This document shows positions 7,547 to 14,623 of a stretch of DNA of 23,984 bases, piece after piece. The notes below the pieces were generated by a model. The model was not told the origin of the DNA and searched no databases. It saw only the letters and a list, made by a program, of their open reading frames with translations. Numbering within the stretch: position 1 is the stretch's first letter; every line of letters starts with the position of its first letter. A program made the translations under genes and the position numbers. Origin of the DNA: Candidatus Hodarchaeota archaeon (GTDB lineage: Archaea > Asgardarchaeota > Heimdallarchaeia > Hodarchaeales > Hodarchaeaceae); NCBI GenBank assembly GCA_016839665.1, contig JAEOTU010000271.1:1-23984 (forward strand), in the 5' to 3' direction.

Positions 7547-8302
7547 CTATTCTTCTTCCTCATCTAGCTCTTCTAAAGATTCTTCGATTTGGGAGTATTT
7601 ACTGAGAAGAGCTTTTCGTTGTATTTGATAAATTTGGCCAATTGCTGTTTCTGAGAGTTTGAGTCCTTCCTTAACCTCTTCTGGATAAAAGTGTCCATCA
7701 CATTGAAGGAGTGTTATTTCTCCTGTGTTATGGATCATAGCAACTGGCATATCCCCTTCTCCTTCTTTGTCCTCAATATCGGATAAGTCTACTACCATTT
7801 TTCCATCAATCTTCCCAACAGCACATCCTGTTACTATACCTCTCATGGGAATACCGGCATCTATCAGTCCTAGGGAAGCTGCTGTTAATGCAGCACATCT
7901 CGTACCACCATCAGCGTCTAAAACAGTAATATACACATCTATTGTCCCATTAGGAAATTTCTCTAAAAAGAGTATTGTATCTATTGATTCAGCTAGGATT
8001 TTACTAAGTTCATACTCTCTACGGCGTGGAGCAGGACTTTTTCTCTCTCCGACAGAGAATGTAGCTAATCTATACTCAACACGTACTATTGCTCTATCAG
8101 GGAGGGCTAGATGTTTGGGATGTAATTCTCTCGGACCATAAACAGCGCAGATTATTTTATTATTCCCCCAAGTAAGATAACAACTTCCATCAGCCCTCGT
8201 TAAAACTCCTGTCCTCATTGATATTGGTCTGAGTTCATATAGTCCACGCCCATCTAATCGTTGTCCATCTTCGCGTAAAAGAGAGGATTTTTCTTCATTC
8301 AT
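7547..8302 (-). CDS. rrp41: Exosome catalytic subunit Rrp41
   Basis: This 251-residue RNase PH-fold enzyme degrades RNA 3' to 5' by phosphorolysis in the Rrp41/Rrp42 ring. It has DGQRLDGRGLYELRPISM near the start, RADGSCYLTWGNNKIICAVYGP, the RNA-binding arginines in APRRREYELSK (93-95), and two aspartates spaced as in known active sites (D178 and D184 in DIEDKEGEGDMP). It ends in an acidic tail. A GTG at 8311 is also in frame, but it belongs to GAAGTGAAGAAG, which reads as the ribosome-binding site for ATG 8302. That ATG overlaps the rrp4 stop as ATGAATGA, indicating coupled translation. Confidence 0.95.
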   Translation of the reverse strand: MNEEKSSLLREDGQRLDGRGLYELRPISMRTGVLTRADGSCYLTWGNNKIICAVYGPRELHPKHLALPDRAIVRVEYRLATFSVGERKSPAPRRREYELSKILAESIDTILFLEKFPNGTIDVYITVLDADGGTRCAALTAASLGLIDAGIPMRGIVTGCAVGKIDGKMVVDLSDIEDKEGEGDMPVAMIHNTGEITLLQCDGHFYPEEVKEGLKLSETAIGQIYQIQRKALLSKYSQIEESLEELDEEEE

Positions 8303-9026
8303 CTTCTTCACTTCTTTTAGATAATTTCTTCTTTTCTTTTTCCAAAAACTCTCGAATCCTATCGGTTAATCCACTGGTATGTGCCTCTGCTTCTATCTTT
8401 CGGATCGCACGCTCTACTAGGTTTTCAGTCTCAAGATTATAGGCATTAATGACTATTCTCCCATTTTGGCCAACCACAACCTGGGCATTAGTCATATTTT
8501 TCAATAGTTGAATCATACTCCCCTTCTTACCTATAATCCGGGGGATTTTTACAGGATCCACTACAACTAATCTACCGTTATTAATTTTCCGGAGACCACG
8601 CCCTTGTAGTGTAAGAACAGGATCGCGCGTCCTATCAAAAAATGTAATTTGAGCTTTAATAATGTCTCCAACTTGCAAAATCCGATCTAGGCTCTCTCTG
8701 AGAGAATCGAAGTCTCTATCGATGACATTACCGACTCTGAGAGTTCCAACATAAGGACCACGTATATCCACATTCCAAGAAGTGACTCCTACTCGAACTA
8801 TTTTCCCAATAACGATATCTCCTTCCAATGGAATATAACAGCCTTCTAATGGAACAACTCCGATTCTATCTTTTCTAACCTGAGCTAGTCCAATCATAGA
8901 AGCACAAATTTCTGTTTCATGATTAACTTTCTTACGATAAACTCCCCCACCAGCTTTGAATCCAGAACCTCGAGCTAAAATATCACCAGGAATAACTAGC
9001 TGATTCCTCGTCACCAAAATTGTCAT
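8295..9026 (-). CDS. rrp4: Exosome cap subunit Rrp4 (S1 and KH domains)
   Basis: This 243-residue RNA-binding cap protein of the exosome recruits substrates to the Rrp41/Rrp42 ring. The N-terminal domain (VIPGDILARGSGFKAGGGVY) is followed by an S1 domain (about 65-135; EGDIVIGKIVRVGVTSWNVDI) and a KH domain whose GxxG loop is GKKG at 166-169 (VKIPRIIGKKGSMIQLL). The C-terminus is charged. A GTG at 9035 is in frame, but GAAGTGA with it reads as the Shine-Dalgarno for ATG 9026, the same arrangement as in rrp41. It lies between SBDS and rrp41, the standard archaeal order. Confidence 0.95.
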   Translation of the reverse strand: MTILVTRNQLVIPGDILARGSGFKAGGGVYRKKVNHETEICASMIGLAQVRKDRIGVVPLEGCYIPLEGDIVIGKIVRVGVTSWNVDIRGPYVGTLRVGNVIDRDFDSLRESLDRILQVGDIIKAQITFFDRTRDPVLTLQGRGLRKINNGRLVVVDPVKIPRIIGKKGSMIQLLKNMTNAQVVVGQNGRIVINAYNLETENLVERAIRKIEAEAHTSGLTDRIREFLEKEKKKLSKRSEEDE

Positions 9027-9081
9027 TTTTTTCACTTCTTTTTAATAAAGTCAATTTTTAATGTAACCTTAATCCTTTAAG

Positions 9082-9816
9082 CTACAACCGAATTCTTTCC
9101 ATAATTTTAATTTCAGAACGACCTTTTGTCATACTTTGAACTCGCTCTATGAATTCTCCTTGTATTCCAGCTGCTACAGTCACTACTGCAATCCAACACC
9201 CGTCTTTCTGCCATTCATCTTTTTCAATGTGAGCATCGCGTTTAATTTCGCCATATGCTTTTCCTGTAAATTCAGGTGGTATTTTAACTGCGAGTTTCAC
9301 TGTTTCCATTCTAATGGGCAAAACTCGCCGCAGTTCACTTATAATATCCTTTAGCTGACTTTCTGCTGGTGTTGAAGGGTCAATCATCACCTTTGCTTCT
9401 TTCATTGCATTCTCAATACGAATTGGAGGATGAGGTAATCGTGTCTTTGGATTAATACAGGTCTTAGAAAGAAGGTTTACAATTTGTTTCCGCTTTTTTT
9501 CAAAAAATTCTTGTCTCTGTTCTGCTGTTAAATTCAGTTCACCCTTAATAAGTACCTTTTCAGCAATATCAATCGCATCTATTGTATCAAAACATTGTAA
9601 CAGGATCTCGTTAGGGACTTTTTCACCTTTACTAGCATTTTGAAAAACTTCATCTGTTTCAAGGATCTCATTGATGCTAATTGTGTCATCTAGTAATCCC
9701 ATCTTATACTTGAGAGCTAATTCTGGATTAACTATGATTTCAAAGCGATTTCCTTGAAATTTAGCGCGGACAACCGATTTTCCTGTTAAATCAACCCTAC
9801 GTGCATCTCGTAACAT
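9082..9816 (-). CDS. sdo1: Ribosome maturation protein SBDS (Sdo1 homologue)
   Basis: This 244-residue protein is the archaeal orthologue of the Shwachman-Bodian-Diamond protein, which in eukaryotes works with the GTPase Efl1 to remove eIF6 from 60S subunits. The N-terminal domain has DARRVDLTGKSVVRAKFQGNRFEIIVNP and the family-specific ILETDEVFQNASKGEKV. A helical middle domain (LTAEQRQEFFEKKRKQIVNLL ... NPKTRLPHPPIRIENAM) and a C-terminal ferredoxin-like domain (LPIRMETVKLAVKIPPEFTGKAYGEI) follow. ATG 9816 has AAGG seven bases upstream; a TTG at 9822 is also in frame but too close to that site. It lies only a few bases after psmA. Confidence 0.95.
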   Translation of the reverse strand: MLRDARRVDLTGKSVVRAKFQGNRFEIIVNPELALKYKMGLLDDTISINEILETDEVFQNASKGEKVPNEILLQCFDTIDAIDIAEKVLIKGELNLTAEQRQEFFEKKRKQIVNLLSKTCINPKTRLPHPPIRIENAMKEAKVMIDPSTPAESQLKDIISELRRVLPIRMETVKLAVKIPPEFTGKAYGEIKRDAHIEKDEWQKDGCWIAVVTVAAGIQGEFIERVQSMTKGRSEIKIMERIRL

Positions 9817-9827
9817 CTTCAAGCCTT

Positions 9828-10550
9828 CTATAGTCGTTTAATAAGAGCAATGATTTCTTGCTCGGTCAAATATTCAATATTTCGAGTCGATTCAAGAATC
9901 ACCGCGATCTCAATCATTTCTGCATCTAAAGGTACTTCAGAAACTTGGTTCAGAGCTCTTATCGCAAAGAGATTTCCCTCTTCCATGGTTTTTGCAACTT
10001 CTTTATATTCCCCCTCTAGAAATTCAATGATTGCAGGTGCACTTGAACCTATAGCAGTTGCACGGTATGCCCAATAGCTTCCACTGGGTTCAGTCATATA
10101 CAACTGAGGCCCTACCATCTCATCACACCCAGCTATCAACAACGACACCCCGAAAGGTCGTACCCCCGCATGTTGAGTGTACATTTGTTTGAGGTTTGCT
10201 AATCGGCGAGTAAGAGCCTCTACAGTTATTGCTTCGTTATAGGTGATCCTATGAATTTGCGCCTGAATTCGTGCTTGATTAACAAGAACTCGGGCATCAG
10301 CAGTTAATCCCGCTATTGCTGAAGCAATGTGATTATCAATTGCAAAAATTTTCTTTACCATGTCTCTTTCGACGAGAGAAGTATGGAGTCGTTTTTGGAC
10401 GGCTAGACAGCATCCTTCTAACGTTTTGATCCCAATGGCAGTTGTTCCTCGCTTTACAGCCTCAATAGCGTATTCTACTTGAAACAATCGTCCGTCAGGA
10501 CTGAAAATTGTGCTCCCCCTATCGTAACCTAACCCTTTCGGCGCAAACAA
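9828..10550 (-). CDS. psmA: 20S proteasome subunit alpha
   Basis: This 240-residue protein forms the outer rings of the 20S proteasome and its N-terminal gate. GYDRGSTIFSPDGRLFQVEY (8-27) is the proteasome alpha signature, and the N-terminal FAPKGLGYDRG carries the gating YDR. The body has the usual GTTAIGIKT, AIAGLTADARVLVNQAR and GVRPFGVSLLIAG. The catalytic beta subunit is not in this window. The start is TTG 10550 with GGTGG seven bases upstream. It is the first gene of the long minus-strand operon and is read divergently from aIF5A. With Cdc48 and the COG1223 ATPase nearby, the window holds several protein-unfolding components. Confidence 0.97.
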   Translation of the reverse strand: MFAPKGLGYDRGSTIFSPDGRLFQVEYAIEAVKRGTTAIGIKTLEGCCLAVQKRLHTSLVERDMVKKIFAIDNHIASAIAGLTADARVLVNQARIQAQIHRITYNEAITVEALTRRLANLKQMYTQHAGVRPFGVSLLIAGCDEMVGPQLYMTEPSGSYWAYRATAIGSSAPAIIEFLEGEYKEVAKTMEEGNLFAIRALNQVSEVPLDAEMIEIAVILESTRNIEYLTEQEIIALIKRL

Positions 10551-10615
10551 ACTTATTCCACCAAAAAATGTGACTCTATTCTCATTACACTGTCGTTTCT
10601 ACCAAAATTATTAGG

Positions 10616-10623
10616 AATTTATA
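10616..10623 (-). promoter_or_regulatory. TATA box of the psmA-exosome operon
   Basis: TATAAATT on the minus strand lies about 65-73 nt upstream of the psmA TTG. A transcript starting about 25 nt further would have a leader of some 40 nt. It is the only clear promoter before the operon on this strand. Confidence 0.55.
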
Positions 10624-10690
10624 ACAAGTTAGTAGAGTACAAACACTCCTACTATTTTTTTACGAAGACAAAATAATTATTTATTTTCGA

Positions 10691-10704
10691 GGAAAGGATA
10701 AATA
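10691..10704 (+). promoter_or_regulatory. BRE and TATA box of aIF5A
   Basis: A purine-rich BRE-like GGAAAGG (10691-10697) directly precedes ATAAATA (10698-10704), about 85 nt before the aIF5A ATG. Transcription would start near 10727. It is divergent from the psmA promoter. Confidence 0.55.
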
Positions 10705-10787
10705 TTTATTTGGTATTATCGTTCTGCCCTCCAATGTTGTAGTTAAGCGAAATTACCTTACAATATATTAAGAACGGTGTTTTGATC

Positions 10788-11225
10788 ATGTCTTATGAAC
10801 CTAAAAAGGTAGGTAGTATCAAAGTAGGTCGTTTTATGATTGATCCCGATACTAATGAACCTTGTAAAGTCATCTCAATAGACAAAAGCAAACCAGGGAA
10901 ACATGGAGCGGCTAAAGCGAGAATGATGATGGTTGGTCTATTTGACAACCAAAAAAGGCAATTTATTTCACCTGTCGACAAACGGGTAAATGTTCCAGTT
11001 ATCGAAAAAAGGGTTGGCCAAGTGACGAATGTGGAAGCAAGCACTGGATTCATAGATGTGATGGATACCGAAACGTTTGAAACTTTTATTGCAGAATCTC
11101 CTTCTGAAGAAGATCTAAAAGCTAGACTTAACAAACTTTTCTCTGATGGGAAAACAATTGAAATCGAGTATTGGATAGTTATGGATCGAAGGAAGATCAC
11201 ACAAGTGCGAGAAATGGCTCTTTAA
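10788..11225 (+). CDS. eif5A: Translation initiation factor aIF5A (hypusine-containing)
   Basis: This 145-residue factor promotes peptide bond formation at difficult sequences and carries a lysine converted to deoxyhypusine or hypusine. The modified loop is visible as SKPGKHGAAK, with K38 the expected site. Most homologues have SKTGKHGSAK, so P in place of T is a mild variant. An N-terminal SH3-like domain (VGSIKVGRFMIDPDTNEPCKV) is followed by an OB-fold domain (VTNVEASTGFIDVMDTETFETF). ATG 10788 is preferred; an in-frame TTG at 10782 would add two residues. GGTG lies about 10 nt upstream. It leads a cluster with NAD kinase, Nob1 and L38e. The deoxyhypusine synthase gene is not in the window. 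Confidence 0.95.
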   Translation: MSYEPKKVGSIKVGRFMIDPDTNEPCKVISIDKSKPGKHGAAKARMMMVGLFDNQKRQFISPVDKRVNVPVIEKRVGQVTNVEASTGFIDVMDTETFETFIAESPSEEDLKARLNKLFSDGKTIEIEYWIVMDRRKITQVREMAL

Positions 11226-11226
11226 A

Positions 11227-12111
11227 TTGATTGGACGGGTTGTAACTCCTTTGGCGAGAGTATCTCGAATTGGTATTTTCTCCCAAGTACTATTCCAGGA
11301 AACCATTGACATTATCAACGATATTTTTTCCATCGAGGAATGTTCCTCTATTTCGTTTTTCTTGAATCCAGAATTGTTTGAATTTTTAGTAAAATCAAGA
11401 AATGCTCCTCTTTCCAATGTGCAAAAAGAAAATCTTGAACAAATGAAAGTAGATTGTATCATTTCAATAGGTGGGGATGGAACTATTCTAAGGGTTGCAC
11501 GAACTAGATCTGATATCCCTATTTTGCCTATTAACAAAGGAAGAAAGGGATTCATGGCAGAAATTGAACCTGAAGATGTTAAATCGAGTTTCAAACGTTT
11601 TCTTGATGGAAAATTCAACTTTAAAGAGTATAATCATGTCGAAGCTTATATTGGAGGGAAAAGCTTAGGTTCAGCCATTAATGAGATTGTCATTACTTCT
11701 ACTGACTTATTGAAACCCATAGATTTTCGTGTTTTAGTAAATGGTATCGCAATTTCGAGTACTCTAGCAGATGGAATTATCATTGCCACAGCAATAGGTT
11801 CTACAGGTCATAGTCTCTCTAGTGGGGGATGTGTGTTAGACCCAGCACTTGAAGATTTTGAGATATCTTGGATTAATCCTATTAATCTTGCTGTAAGACC
11901 CATCATCCTTGGATCCTCCCGTGAAATAAAAATTCGGTGTGCAACACGAATAAATCCCATCAAACTGGTATTCGACGGCCAAGTTAGTCTTGAATATATC
12001 CCTCCTGTTGAAATTTCTTTCCATCTCTCTGAAAACACCGTAAAATTCTTTCGATCACGTTCGTTTTTAGCTAAATTGCGTCAACACTTCAATCCAGAGA
12101 TTAGGGAATAA
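11227..12111 (+). CDS. nadK: NAD kinase (ATP/polyphosphate-dependent, PpnK family)
   Basis: This 294-residue enzyme phosphorylates NAD to NADP in the cytosol. The nucleotide-binding GGDGT is at 82-86 (IISIGGDGTILRVAR), the NE motif at 152-153 (INEIVI), and the NAD-site loop is ADGIIIATAIGSTGHSLSSGG. In typical members this loop reads STPTGSTAYSLSAGG; here ATAIGSTGHS keeps the GST but changes the flanks. The N-terminal half (IFSQVLFQETIDIINDIFS) matches the first subdomain. The TTG start lies one base after the aIF5A stop, so translation is likely coupled. Nob1 follows after 2 bases. Length is normal. Confidence 0.92.
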   Translation: MIGRVVTPLARVSRIGIFSQVLFQETIDIINDIFSIEECSSISFFLNPELFEFLVKSRNAPLSNVQKENLEQMKVDCIISIGGDGTILRVARTRSDIPILPINKGRKGFMAEIEPEDVKSSFKRFLDGKFNFKEYNHVEAYIGGKSLGSAINEIVITSTDLLKPIDFRVLVNGIAISSTLADGIIIATAIGSTGHSLSSGGCVLDPALEDFEISWINPINLAVRPIILGSSREIKIRCATRINPIKLVFDGQVSLEYIPPVEISFHLSENTVKFFRSRSFLAKLRQHFNPEIRE

Positions 12112-12113
12112 AT

Positions 12114-12638
12114 TTGAAATCCTTGGAGTCAAAGATTTTCGTGTTGGACGCAACAGCTTTCATTGGACTAGATTTTCCACAACTTCAGTTGATTCCTGAC
12201 GTAAATTTTTTTTCTACCTTGAGTGTTGAGTTAGAATTGAAAGATTTTCGATCTCGTATGAACATAGACATCTTAAAAAGTACTGGCCGTCTTCAGTTTG
12301 GTACTCCCGAAAAAAAAATTCTCAATGAACTGAAAAAACGAATTCAAGTGATAGATCCACAAACTCCACTATCACCTGTTGACCTGGATATTCTCGCCTT
12401 AACTTATCAATTAAATGGAACATTAATTTCTAATGACTTGAATTTACAAAACGCTGCAGTTCACCTTAAAATTCCCATTAGAGTTATCAGTGGAAAGAAA
12501 ATAACACATCCCAGAAAATGGCAACTGAAATGTACAAGTTGTGGAAAAATAGGAGAAACAACTTTACAAACCTGCGCATTCTGTGGGGGAAATCTGAAAC
12601 GAGTGTCTACGAAAACTACAAAGTTGTCATCGGATTAA
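12114..12638 (+). CDS. nob1: Nob1-type endonuclease (PIN domain plus zinc ribbon)
   Basis: This 174-residue protein has the archaeal Nob1 layout. A PIN domain has the acidic residues D12 (FVLDATAF), E39 (SVELELKD), D90/D92 (LSPVDLDILALT) and D108 (LISNDLNLQNAAV). It is followed by a zinc ribbon C140-x2-C143 ... C154-x2-C157. Nob1 makes the final cut that produces the 3' end of small-subunit rRNA. The TTG start has AGGGA upstream and lies two bases after the NAD kinase stop. The protein ends with a basic, lysine-rich tail. It differs from free-standing PIN toxins by the zinc ribbon and context. Confidence 0.92.
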   Translation: MKSLESKIFVLDATAFIGLDFPQLQLIPDVNFFSTLSVELELKDFRSRMNIDILKSTGRLQFGTPEKKILNELKKRIQVIDPQTPLSPVDLDILALTYQLNGTLISNDLNLQNAAVHLKIPIRVISGKKITHPRKWQLKCTSCGKIGETTLQTCAFCGGNLKRVSTKTTKLSSD

Positions 12639-12707
12639 ATAGAATAACAATAAAAAATCAATCCTAAATTGAATCTATAATTGTAAAATTTTTCGAGGAA
12701 GACAGAA

Positions 12708-12908
12708 TTGCCAGAAGAACTGAAATCAAAAGAAGAGTTTATGACCACACTGGGTTTAGCTTCAATATGTTATGTAAAACGGGTTAAAAACTCAGAAATT
12801 GTTAAATTAAAGCTCAGAACAAAAAAACGTTTATATACATACAAAACAAACCCACAAGAGGCGAATGAGATAGTTCAGAATTTGAATATTCCTGTTGAAG
12901 AAGTCTAG
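12708..12908 (+). CDS. rpl38e: 50S ribosomal protein L38e
   Basis: This 66-residue protein starts at TTG 12708 behind a GAGGAAG ribosome-binding site. It aligns by eye with eukaryotic L38e over its whole length. MPEELKSKEEFMTTL corresponds to the MP-EI-x-IKDFLLTA opening. YVKRVKNSEIVKLKLRTKKRLYTYKTNPQEANEIVQNL corresponds to the SVKIKKN..VKFKVRCSRYLYTLVI..KEKAEKLKQSL core. L38e is present in eukaryotes and only part of the archaea (some TACK and Asgard lineages), so it is useful taxonomically. It closes the aIF5A-NADK-Nob1 cluster after a 69-bp gap. The non-ATG start and small size make it easy to overlook. Confidence 0.85.
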   Translation: MPEELKSKEEFMTTLGLASICYVKRVKNSEIVKLKLRTKKRLYTYKTNPQEANEIVQNLNIPVEEV

Positions 12909-13084
12909 AAAATAATTTCTACCAATTCTCTTTTAAGTTCAAAGAAGAAGTAACAATGATGAGAAGGTCACTCGTAGCTGTATCAATTTAAGTTAAAATC
13001 CGTTAAACCTTCTTGAGAACATTGACTAATGTATTCTAAACCACTTTTATATTCTTTCCCCCTTTCAAAAGAAAAATTTTCATT

Positions 13085-13360
13085 TTATCCATGTTCTTCA
13101 GAGGTAATTGTCTCTAGGAGGGAAAGAACATTCCAAATTGTAGTTCTCGCGAAAAGGGGGCAGTTAGGATCTTGACTTATTTCATCCAAAATTGAAATTG
13201 CTAGGTTAGCACGTACTTCTGGAGGGTCATCCTCTTTTGTATTCTTACCAGAAATGGCCATGAAAGCCTCTTTCGCAGCTCTTCGGATATTCTTCGGAAC
13301 ACTATGGTCAGAAGATATTTGTTGTAACAACATTTTAGAATTCTCAATCTTATCTTCCAT
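13085..13360 (-). CDS. UPF0147 family protein
   Basis: This 91-residue, all-helical protein has the UPF0147 signature: a first helix (NSKMLLQQISSDHSVPKNIRRAAKEAFMAI), a DDPPEVRANLAISILDEISQDPNCP core and LFARTTIWNVLSLLETI at the end. Members are conserved archaeal four-helix bundles with HEAT-like character and no established function. The ATG is at 13360, with AGTGAT upstream. It converges with L38e across 176 bp and stands alone on its strand. A long AT-rich region lies upstream. Confidence 0.88.
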   Translation of the reverse strand: MEDKIENSKMLLQQISSDHSVPKNIRRAAKEAFMAISGKNTKEDDPPEVRANLAISILDEISQDPNCPLFARTTIWNVLSLLETITSEEHG

Positions 13361-13820
13361 TTTCGATCACTTGTATCCAATTTTTCTTCAAACTCTCAGT
13401 AGGATGATTGTAGTATAGAAATTTGTTTGAGCAATGCCAAGGAGGTATCAATTACCAATTTACTGGGCAAATGAAACAAAATGACAAGTTTTAGAAAAAG
13501 CTTTCTTTATGTAAAAAGGATTAAATTTTATAATTTGAAAAGGCAATAGAATTTATTTTTGGAAGTTAAACCAAGACAAATAATCGTTTACCTGAAATTA
13601 TAGGTGTTTGGTTTTAGAAAACTCATTCTTCACATATACTACCGTTATACTTCCCATACCACTCTGTAAGCCACAATTACCACATCAAGACTTGAAGACT
13701 AAACAAGCAATAATGATAATTTTTTATATCCGATAGAAAATAGTATAAATAATGAGTATTTAGCCGTTGGTCCTGAATCGAAATAGCCCTACAAGGCATT
13801 CCATCGGAGTATTGAGGTAA
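13361..13820. other. 460-base AT-rich intergenic region
   Basis: This holds the divergent promoters of the UPF0147 gene and the zinc-finger gene at 13821. I find no protein gene; the only ATG behind a purine run (13434) opens 16 codons. A weak nested inverted repeat is present: AAACCAA (13568-13574) with TTGGTTT (13608-13614), and inside it ACCT/AGGT. A GGAGGT at 13440 leads to no usable start. GC is very low, about 17% at 13501-13560. Confidence 0.6.
13744..13751 (+). promoter_or_regulatory. TATA box before the zinc-finger gene
   Basis: TATAAATA lies 70-77 nt before the TTG start at 13821. Initiation near 13772 would give a leader of about 50 nt containing GAGGT as ribosome-binding site. 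It would drive the zinc-finger gene and probably L22e and the radical SAM gene. Confidence 0.5.
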
Positions 13821-14297
13821 TTGGACATCGAAGACGAAAGTGATAGTGATATCGATCTATTTATGATTTATGACCTCATCATTAGTGGGAGCGGACTGAT
13901 ATGTTCTCACTGTGGGAAAAGAATTATCATTGAAGAGCTTTTTGAACAAAAAATTGTTATCGGAAATGAGGAAGGATATTTATCGCATGTCGACTGCTTA
14001 CTTAGATATATAATGAAAGCAGAGCCCATAATCTCCTCAGGTTTAGCTCATGGCCTCTTCTCAGAGTCTCAAGTCCGTCAGGATTTACTATCGCGACCTT
14101 TTGAGTCAGTAATACTAGATATCAGCCGTGCTTGCTCATATAAGAGATTGTCTCCCTCAAAACAAAACCAAGTATGCTCCAAGTTTATTGCCTCTGAATC
14201 GAATTTAATCGCGGAAAGAAATAATCACAATCTCGAACTTTTTCTCACTTATCTAGATAGAACGTTTCCTGATCCAACGTATTCCGATATTAATTGA
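13821..14297 (+). CDS. Uncharacterised zinc-finger protein upstream of L22e
   Basis: I do not recognise this 158-residue protein. It opens with an acidic stretch (MDIEDESDSDIDLF) and then a C-x2-C ... H-x2-C motif (C28, C31, H56, C59; ICSHCGKRI ... LSHVDCLLRY), a likely single zinc site of treble-clef or LIM-like spacing. The rest is mostly helical, with two more cysteines (C105, C118 region) and a helix near the end (AERNNHNLELFLTYLDRTF). No signal or membrane segment is visible. TTG 13821 has an excellent GAGGT two to seven bases upstream and a TATA box before it, so it is very likely expressed. L22e follows after 48 bp, suggesting a shared transcript and perhaps a ribosome-linked role. Confidence 0.75.
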   Translation: MDIEDESDSDIDLFMIYDLIISGSGLICSHCGKRIIIEELFEQKIVIGNEEGYLSHVDCLLRYIMKAEPIISSGLAHGLFSESQVRQDLLSRPFESVILDISRACSYKRLSPSKQNQVCSKFIASESNLIAERNNHNLELFLTYLDRTFPDPTYSDIN

Positions 14298-14345
14298 CCA
14301 AACAATATCCTTTTTTGTTAAAAAAAATCCATTGGTGAAAATAGA

Positions 14346-14588
14346 GTGAAAGTTGATCTCTCAAATGTCCCAAAATCGGAGTTAATCGATGAAATTGTAA
14401 CTTTAATCGAAGAAAAAGAGAATATTACTGCCAAAAAAGAAGGTAATAAGTTAGAAATAGAAGGATTGCCATCTCGAAAGATTAAATTTTATACGAAGAA
14501 AGTTTTGGGGCAAGCGGATTTACCAGGGATTTTTAAAGTTATTTCTCAAGGAGATCATTTCTTGGTACTTTTCAAGAAATTTGATTAG
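14346..14588 (+). CDS. rpl22e: Ribosomal protein L22e-like protein
   Basis: This 80-residue protein matches the core of eukaryotic L22e. SELIDEIVTLIEEKENITAKK corresponds to the N-terminal helix. The segment from LEIEGLPSRKIKFYTKKVLGQ to the end follows the eukaryotic pattern [20 protein letters not shown], then -LRDWLRVVA and -YELRYF. Here that reads LPGIFKVISQGDHFLVLFKKF. It lacks the basic N-terminal and acidic C-terminal extensions of eukaryotic L22e. L22e is reported from Asgard archaea and eukaryotes rather than most archaea. GTG 14346 is the start, with GGTGA 11-16 bases upstream. The assignment is by eye and should be treated as probable. Confidence 0.68.
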   Translation: MKVDLSNVPKSELIDEIVTLIEEKENITAKKEGNKLEIEGLPSRKIKFYTKKVLGQADLPGIFKVISQGDHFLVLFKKFD

Positions 14589-14623
14589 TTATTATCTATT
14601 TTTTTCCCTCTAAAGGGATTTCC

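Noticed and set aside
12950..13000. C/D box RNA starting at ATGATGA (12956-12962)
   Set aside because: A C-box-like sequence is present but no D box (CTGA) or C'/D' pair stands at the right distance.
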